DNA of 39,628 nucleotides from Mycogone perniciosa (lineage: Eukaryota > Ascomycota > Sordariomycetes > Hypocreales > Hypocreaceae), in the NCBI GenBank assembly GCA_025331125.1, contig JAOALB010000023.1, positions 1-39,628 of the forward strand, written 5' to 3'. Under the pieces are notes generated by a model that was not told where the DNA came from, did not search any database, and worked only from the letters and a program-made list of their open reading frames with translations. The position numbers and the translations under genes are program-made. This document shows positions 35,151 to 39,628 of the stretch, piece by piece (the first letter of the stretch is position 1; every line of letters begins with the position of its first letter).

Positions 35151-35358
35151 TATTATAAATATGATAAATTAATTACATTTATAATATTTAAAAAATATAA
35201 TATAATAAAGAATAAAGAATTTTATTTATTCTATTGAAAATATATTTAATAATTTTATATAATATATATAGTTACTCATAATATAATTATTTTAATAATG
35301 TAAATATAATTATTTTATATTTATAAATTTTATAATAACTATTTTATCATAATAGTTA

Positions 35359-35443
35359 TTTAATTATAGTAGTCATTTAATTATAGTAGGTATTTAATTA
35401 TAGTAATTATTTAATTATAGTAATTATTAAATTATAGTAGTCA
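35359..35443. repeat. 17-bp tandem repeat, about five copies
   Basis: Unit close to ATTTAATTATAGTAGTC, repeated about five times, ending where the right subterminal motif cluster of the hAT element starts. It belongs to the element and may have arisen by slippage. Confidence 0.8.
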
Positions 35444-35634
35444 ATTTCGTTAATAGTAACGAAGAAATACTATATTCGTTAGTAGTTATTTATTAGCTTA
35501 TTAACGAATAAGCTTCGTTTCGTTTTCTTCAGGCTATTAACGAAACTATTAATAAAGTCAGTAGTAACGAACAACCTTCGTTTCGTTTTCTTTAAGCCAC
35601 TAACAAAAGGAATAGTAACGAATTCACAACCCTG

Positions 35635-35642
35635 AATAGAAA
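35635..35642. repeat. Target-site duplication, right, of hAT element
   Basis: AATAGAAA, identical to the 8 bp on the left side of the transposon. Confidence 0.93.
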
Positions 35643-36654
35643 TGATTTATCTTCAAGTCTTTTAGATATATTAGTAAAAGGCTATAATTATAGGTAATAA
35701 TGTTTAAAATAATAATTGGTTTAATTTAAGTTAAAAGTAATTGATTTTGTTTAAGTAAATAGGTTAAAGAAAAAAAAGATACTCTTTCATAACCGATAGT
35801 ATATTTATAAAGCTATAATATGAATTATAAATACATTCAAGATAACCATAAATTAAATATAAAAGTATTTAAATATAATGATATATAATTATGAAAAGTA
35901 TATATAAAGCGATTTAATTTATAAGTTTATTATAATGGTTATATATGTAATTAAAATATATAATTTAGAATTTAATAAAATAGGAATATTATGAATATAT
36001 AGGTGATTAATACTGTAATTTTATATAAAGGTTATAAAGCTATATTTATATATTAAACTATATATTTAACAATTAAAGTTAAAGGGAAAGGCTATTACAT
36101 AGTCAGATAATTTATTAAGAGTATAACAGTAAACAGAAAAGCATATAAATTTAAATAAATTTTAATAAATTAGCTTAATTAATATTTTAAAAGAAGTATT
36201 AATGAATTAGAGTTTTAATATATTAATAAGATTATTGATTAGGCTTATATTATATATAAAAATAATTATATAAATAAAGAATACAGTATGTCTATATTTG
36301 AATATAATAACTTTTTAATTTGAAAACTTTAAAATAATTTGATATATCAAGATATTAATAATTTTAAATTTAGATTTAAAGATTTATACTAAATTAAAAT
36401 GTTATTTAAATACATATAAATAATAGTTTAATCTTTATTTATATTATTAAATATTTGTTTATTTTTTTTTAAATTTGTTCAAATTATATTTAATAAACGT
36501 AATGATAAAAAAAGCAAACCTTATTATTAATGTATGCTTAATTTATAGAAGTATAGGCGTAAAAGAATTTATAATATATATTTATACCTCTTTTAATAGA
36601 TATTTCTAAATTAGCGTATACATTATAATCTTTTAGGCATTAATTAATACAAAA
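35643..36654. repeat. Featureless AT-rich stretch
   Basis: About 1 kb of A/T DNA between the hAT element and repeat R1 copy 2. No frame or clear repeat. Confidence 0.6.
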
Positions 36655-36795
36655 TGGCACAGACGTGCCTGGCAACAGCGCAGGCTGTTGCCACTTTGTG
36701 TGGTGGAGGACAACCACTAGATAGCCCTTTACGTTCCTGACATTAGTTTAGCTTCTACATGCTTTTTCACTCTGACTCTGGTTGACCATCACTTT
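36655..36795 (+). repeat. Dispersed repeat R1, copy 2 (best preserved)
   Basis: Hairpins GGCACAGACGTGCC (36656-36669) and GGCAACAGC..GCTGTTGCC (36671-36692), then about 100 bp of normal-composition DNA with GATAGCCCTTTACG and TAGCTTCTACATGC words that align to copy 1. It is an island of normal GC in the AT-rich block, so it escaped or postdates the mutation of its surroundings. Confidence 0.75.
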
Positions 36796-39477
36796 CGTGA
36801 TACAAAATACTTTACCTTATCTATGAATAAAGATTAATTAAAGCTTTAGTTAGATGTTCATATATTTAAAGTTAAGCTATAGCCTATAACAGGATTGCAA
36901 AGTATGGTAAAATTAAATAAATAAACTATATTTATACATTACGTTTACTATTAAAAATATTATGATAATATATATATAAGGTCTTTTTAAATTTTACAAT
37001 ATAAACAATAACTTTAAGATTTTATTAAAGTTTATATATATAAATGTAGGTAAATATAAATGTTAAATAAAACTTTAAATATGAAATAATAGTAGTTATA
37101 ATAATAGTGTTACAATTATATATATTTAATAAAATATGAATAAGAAAATTTAAACTTATTCAAAATTAATACTTTATTATAAAATTAAATTTCTTTAGAA
37201 TTATAAATAGTTTTATATTATATAAACTATTATATATAATAACAGTAAACTGTTCAAGCTTTTTATGAGAGACTATTTATAATATTCATTCAACTATTAT
37301 AAAAGAGTTCAATTATAATATAATATATATATATATAATCTTATTTAATAGGGTATTACTGTAAAGGAATATATAAGAGTAGACTTTTGATAGTAAAAAA
37401 GTATTATAAGAAATGTTACATTTTAAAATATAATAAAGTTATAATTAATGAAGCCTTTCTTACTACTTCAAATAACTTTAATGTTTAAATTTATAATATA
37501 AAGACTTTATGAATATTAAAGTATAGCCTAAAATTGTTATATATAATAAACCATTAATCTTTAAAAATTAATTAAATAGTTTAAAAAGTAATTATAAACT
37601 TCAAAAGGTTATGTATATACAAATAGTAATGAAACAATAGAAAAGTATATACTAGTATTAGTTAATTGTAGTGTATAATATAAGAAAAGTATAATTTTAG
37701 TAAAATATAATAAATAAATAAAAGTATAGTTAATAGATAATTAATAGTTATAATAGTGAATAAGTGAATTATTTATAAATATATATAATAAAAAGGTTAT
37801 TGAAAAGACATTTAACCCTTTGTATATAGTAAGTTAAATATTATGAATTATAAAACCTATATTATTTATAGCTTTTATGTTCATTACATGAAGAAAATTC
37901 GCTAATAAAAATAAGGACTATGTAATTATTAATTTAAAAAGTTGAAATAATATTAAAATTATAAATATGTATTTACTACTTTAATAAAGAGATTATATTA
38001 TTATAAAACGGTAAATATATATTAAGAATAAATATAAAATCCTTTTTTATTAATTTTAAATATCTTTTAAATACTATAATAAATTTACTATAATTATATC
38101 TTATAACTTTAAATAGGTCAATATTATCAGTAACATTTAAAAATTTGCCTCTATATATAACAAATTAAATAAACTAATAGCTTTACCTTTATTATAAATT
38201 TCTATAAATATATATTAAGAGTATTACTATATTTTGAAAACCTTGGAATAATTATCATACTTTGTAGGAAATAGTTAATTAGAATTTATTATTATAATTA
38301 TTAAAGCAGCTATTTATTCTTTCTTCTTAATATTGTTAAATAATATCTTCATTATATCTTTCACCTATTTATTTAATAAGATAGTCATAGGCTTTGCCTA
38401 TCAATACCTTCAATTTTATTATAAGATATATTAATTGATGGCGTTAAAATTAATTAATCGCTAAAGCTTAAATATAGATTAGAATAATAAAAGGGTGAAG
38501 GTATAATAGATTTTGTTAATATTAAATATAAAATCTGCTTTAATAGAATATATAAATAATATTAAGTTCTAATAAATAATACAGTTTATTTATAGCTATA
38601 TTATAAATATTTAATATTAAAATAAATATTAAAGTTTAATTTATAAAAAGTTAGACTATTAATAGTAAAAAGGAATATATATATATAATGAAATTATTAG
38701 CCTATTTAAGGACTTTTATAAGGGTTTTAATTATATAATTAAAAGCAGCATTTATAAGTGAAAATGTTTCTTAGAAACTAAAATTAAATATTATTAAAGT
38801 AATTTATATAAAAAGCAATATAAAAAAGTAATAATTTGATAAAATTAAAATATTATTAATTAAAGAAATTTATTGTAATAAACTATACCATTTAATAAAG
38901 TAGAAAGATTGGATAATGAAGTATAATAAATAATATAATAAATATTTATTTATAATGAGCTTTTATTTATAATAAATATAAATATATTAATTAAAGACTT
39001 TGATAAGTATTTATTAATTTAAAAGAGTAAACTTCAAAAAGTCAAAATAAAAGTAGGTTATTCAATATAATAATAGGAAAATTAATAGCTATTAGTATGA
39101 AAAAAGGTTAAGCCTATATTAATAAAGGAATTATTAATTTTCTCTTTAATTAATAGTTCAATAAATAGTTTTTTTGTTACCTTCTGAAGTTTATTGTTAT
39201 ATATATATATTGATGGTATTTCATATAGCTTTATTGAACTAATAAAACTATATTATATATTATTATTTACTTTTATATTATATTTATACTTATATTCATT
39301 TGTTACTTTCAGCGTTTATAATAGTTATGCTATTATTTAATCTATTAATTAAAGTGGCTAGAAATTACGATACTAAATTATTATTTACCTTTAAATTCAA
39401 GGATTTTAATAGTTTATTTCATAATTTAATGTATGATACTATAAGGAAGATAATAATAATTTATATGTCTATAGTAA
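36796..39477. repeat. Featureless AT-rich stretch
   Basis: 2.7 kb of decayed A/T DNA. A 62-codon frame at 39300 is not supported as a gene. A slightly GC-richer patch at 38340-38480 may be a transposon coding remnant, but it gives no recognisable motif. Confidence 0.55.
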
Positions 39478-39628
39478 ATATATTGTAGATATAATAGATA
39501 TATTGTACGTATAATAAATATATTGTAGATGATATAATAAATATATTGTAGATATAATAAATATATTGTAGATATAATAAATATATTGTAGATATAATAA
39601 ATATATTGTAGATATAATAAATATATTG
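39478..39628. repeat. 20-bp minisatellite running off the window
   Basis: Tandem units ATATATTGTAGATATAATAA, about 7.5 copies to the end of the window. The first three units carry substitutions and a 3-bp insertion, the rest are identical, so the array is expanding or homogenised toward the right. True length is unknown. Confidence 0.9.

Larger units (their letters stand above)
32005..35634 (+). mobile_element. hAT-superfamily DNA transposon, full length, inactive
   Basis: 3,630 bp from CAGGGTTGTGAA to its inverted partner TTCACAACCCTG, flanked by a perfect 8-bp duplication. Both ends carry many subterminal copies of a TAACGAA / TTCGTTTCGTT motif (32034-32220 and 35437-35625), typical of hAT transposase-binding regions. 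A broken transposase lies inside on the plus strand. Composition is as AT-rich as the surroundings, with stops throughout, so it was probably mutated after insertion. Exact duplications with intact ends mean insertion happened once and no excision followed. Confidence 0.93.
20961..39628. repeat. AT-rich repeat block with RIP-like decay
   Basis: From about 20,975 composition drops to very high A+T for the remaining 18.6 kb. CG is nearly absent. Remaining C is mostly followed by T and remaining G mostly preceded by A, the pattern left when CpA and CpG sites have been converted, as RIP does. No intact coding gene is present; open frames in it are short chance frames or transposon remnants. Embedded GC-richer islands (about 23340-23600, 28930-29300, 29690-29960 and 36655-36800) are less mutated repeat pieces. 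Recognised parts are annotated separately. Confidence 0.85.

Noticed and set aside
39300..39488. 62-codon frame near the right end
   Set aside because: A/T-biased composition, no motif, and it runs into the minisatellite.
1..39628. tRNA or rRNA genes, telomere repeats, CRISPR arrays
   Set aside because: No B-box-like GGTTCRAAYCC context with a cloverleaf, no TTAGGG arrays, and no spaced direct repeats were seen. A covariance-model scan was not possible here.

Overview
The window is nuclear DNA of a filamentous ascomycete (Pezizomycotina). Genes are split by short introns (49-108 bp) with GT..AG borders and CTAAC/CTGAC-like branch sites close to the acceptor. The gene set is fungal (mannan polymerase subunit, fungal V-ATPase, spliceosomal HAT protein). 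A normal-composition gene block is flanked by extremely AT-rich DNA that looks RIP-mutated. I cannot fix the genus from sequence alone.

Layout. Bases 1 to about 783 are AT-rich, decayed repeat DNA. Bases 784 to about 20,990 form a gene block with eight spliced or intact genes: a Mnn9/Anp1/Van1-family mannosyltransferase (-), CCA-adding enzyme CCA1 (-), a small Gln-rich orphan (+), splicing factor SYF1 (-), V-ATPase subunit D VMA8 (+), a U1A/U2B''-type two-RRM snRNP protein (-), a 1,673-residue adenylation/carrier/membrane synthetase (+), and a conserved protein of unknown function (+). All seven multi-exon models were rebuilt from splice signals, and their exon lengths sum to multiples of three. 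From about 20,990 to the end lies an 18.6-kb AT-rich block with no intact gene. It holds a complete but inactivated hAT transposon (32005..35634) with a perfect 8-bp target duplication, several inverted-repeat elements resembling MITEs, a three-copy dispersed repeat with two hairpins, and tandem repeats running off the right edge.

How the genes relate. Most of the block is housekeeping: Golgi mannan synthesis, tRNA maturation, splicing (SYF1 and the snRNP protein) and vacuolar acidification. They are not a pathway cluster. The exception is the synthetase at 14075..19201. Its order, adenylation domain, carrier domain, then three rounds of two membrane segments plus a hexapeptide-repeat domain, is that of epsilon-poly-L-lysine synthetase (Pls) and its fungal relatives. 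Its adenylation core, however, carries acyl/aryl-CoA-ligase-type motifs in place of the amino-acid-binding Asp motif, so the substrate is open. It stands alone, without obvious tailoring genes, about 1.8 kb from the AT-rich block, and is the most interesting gene here.
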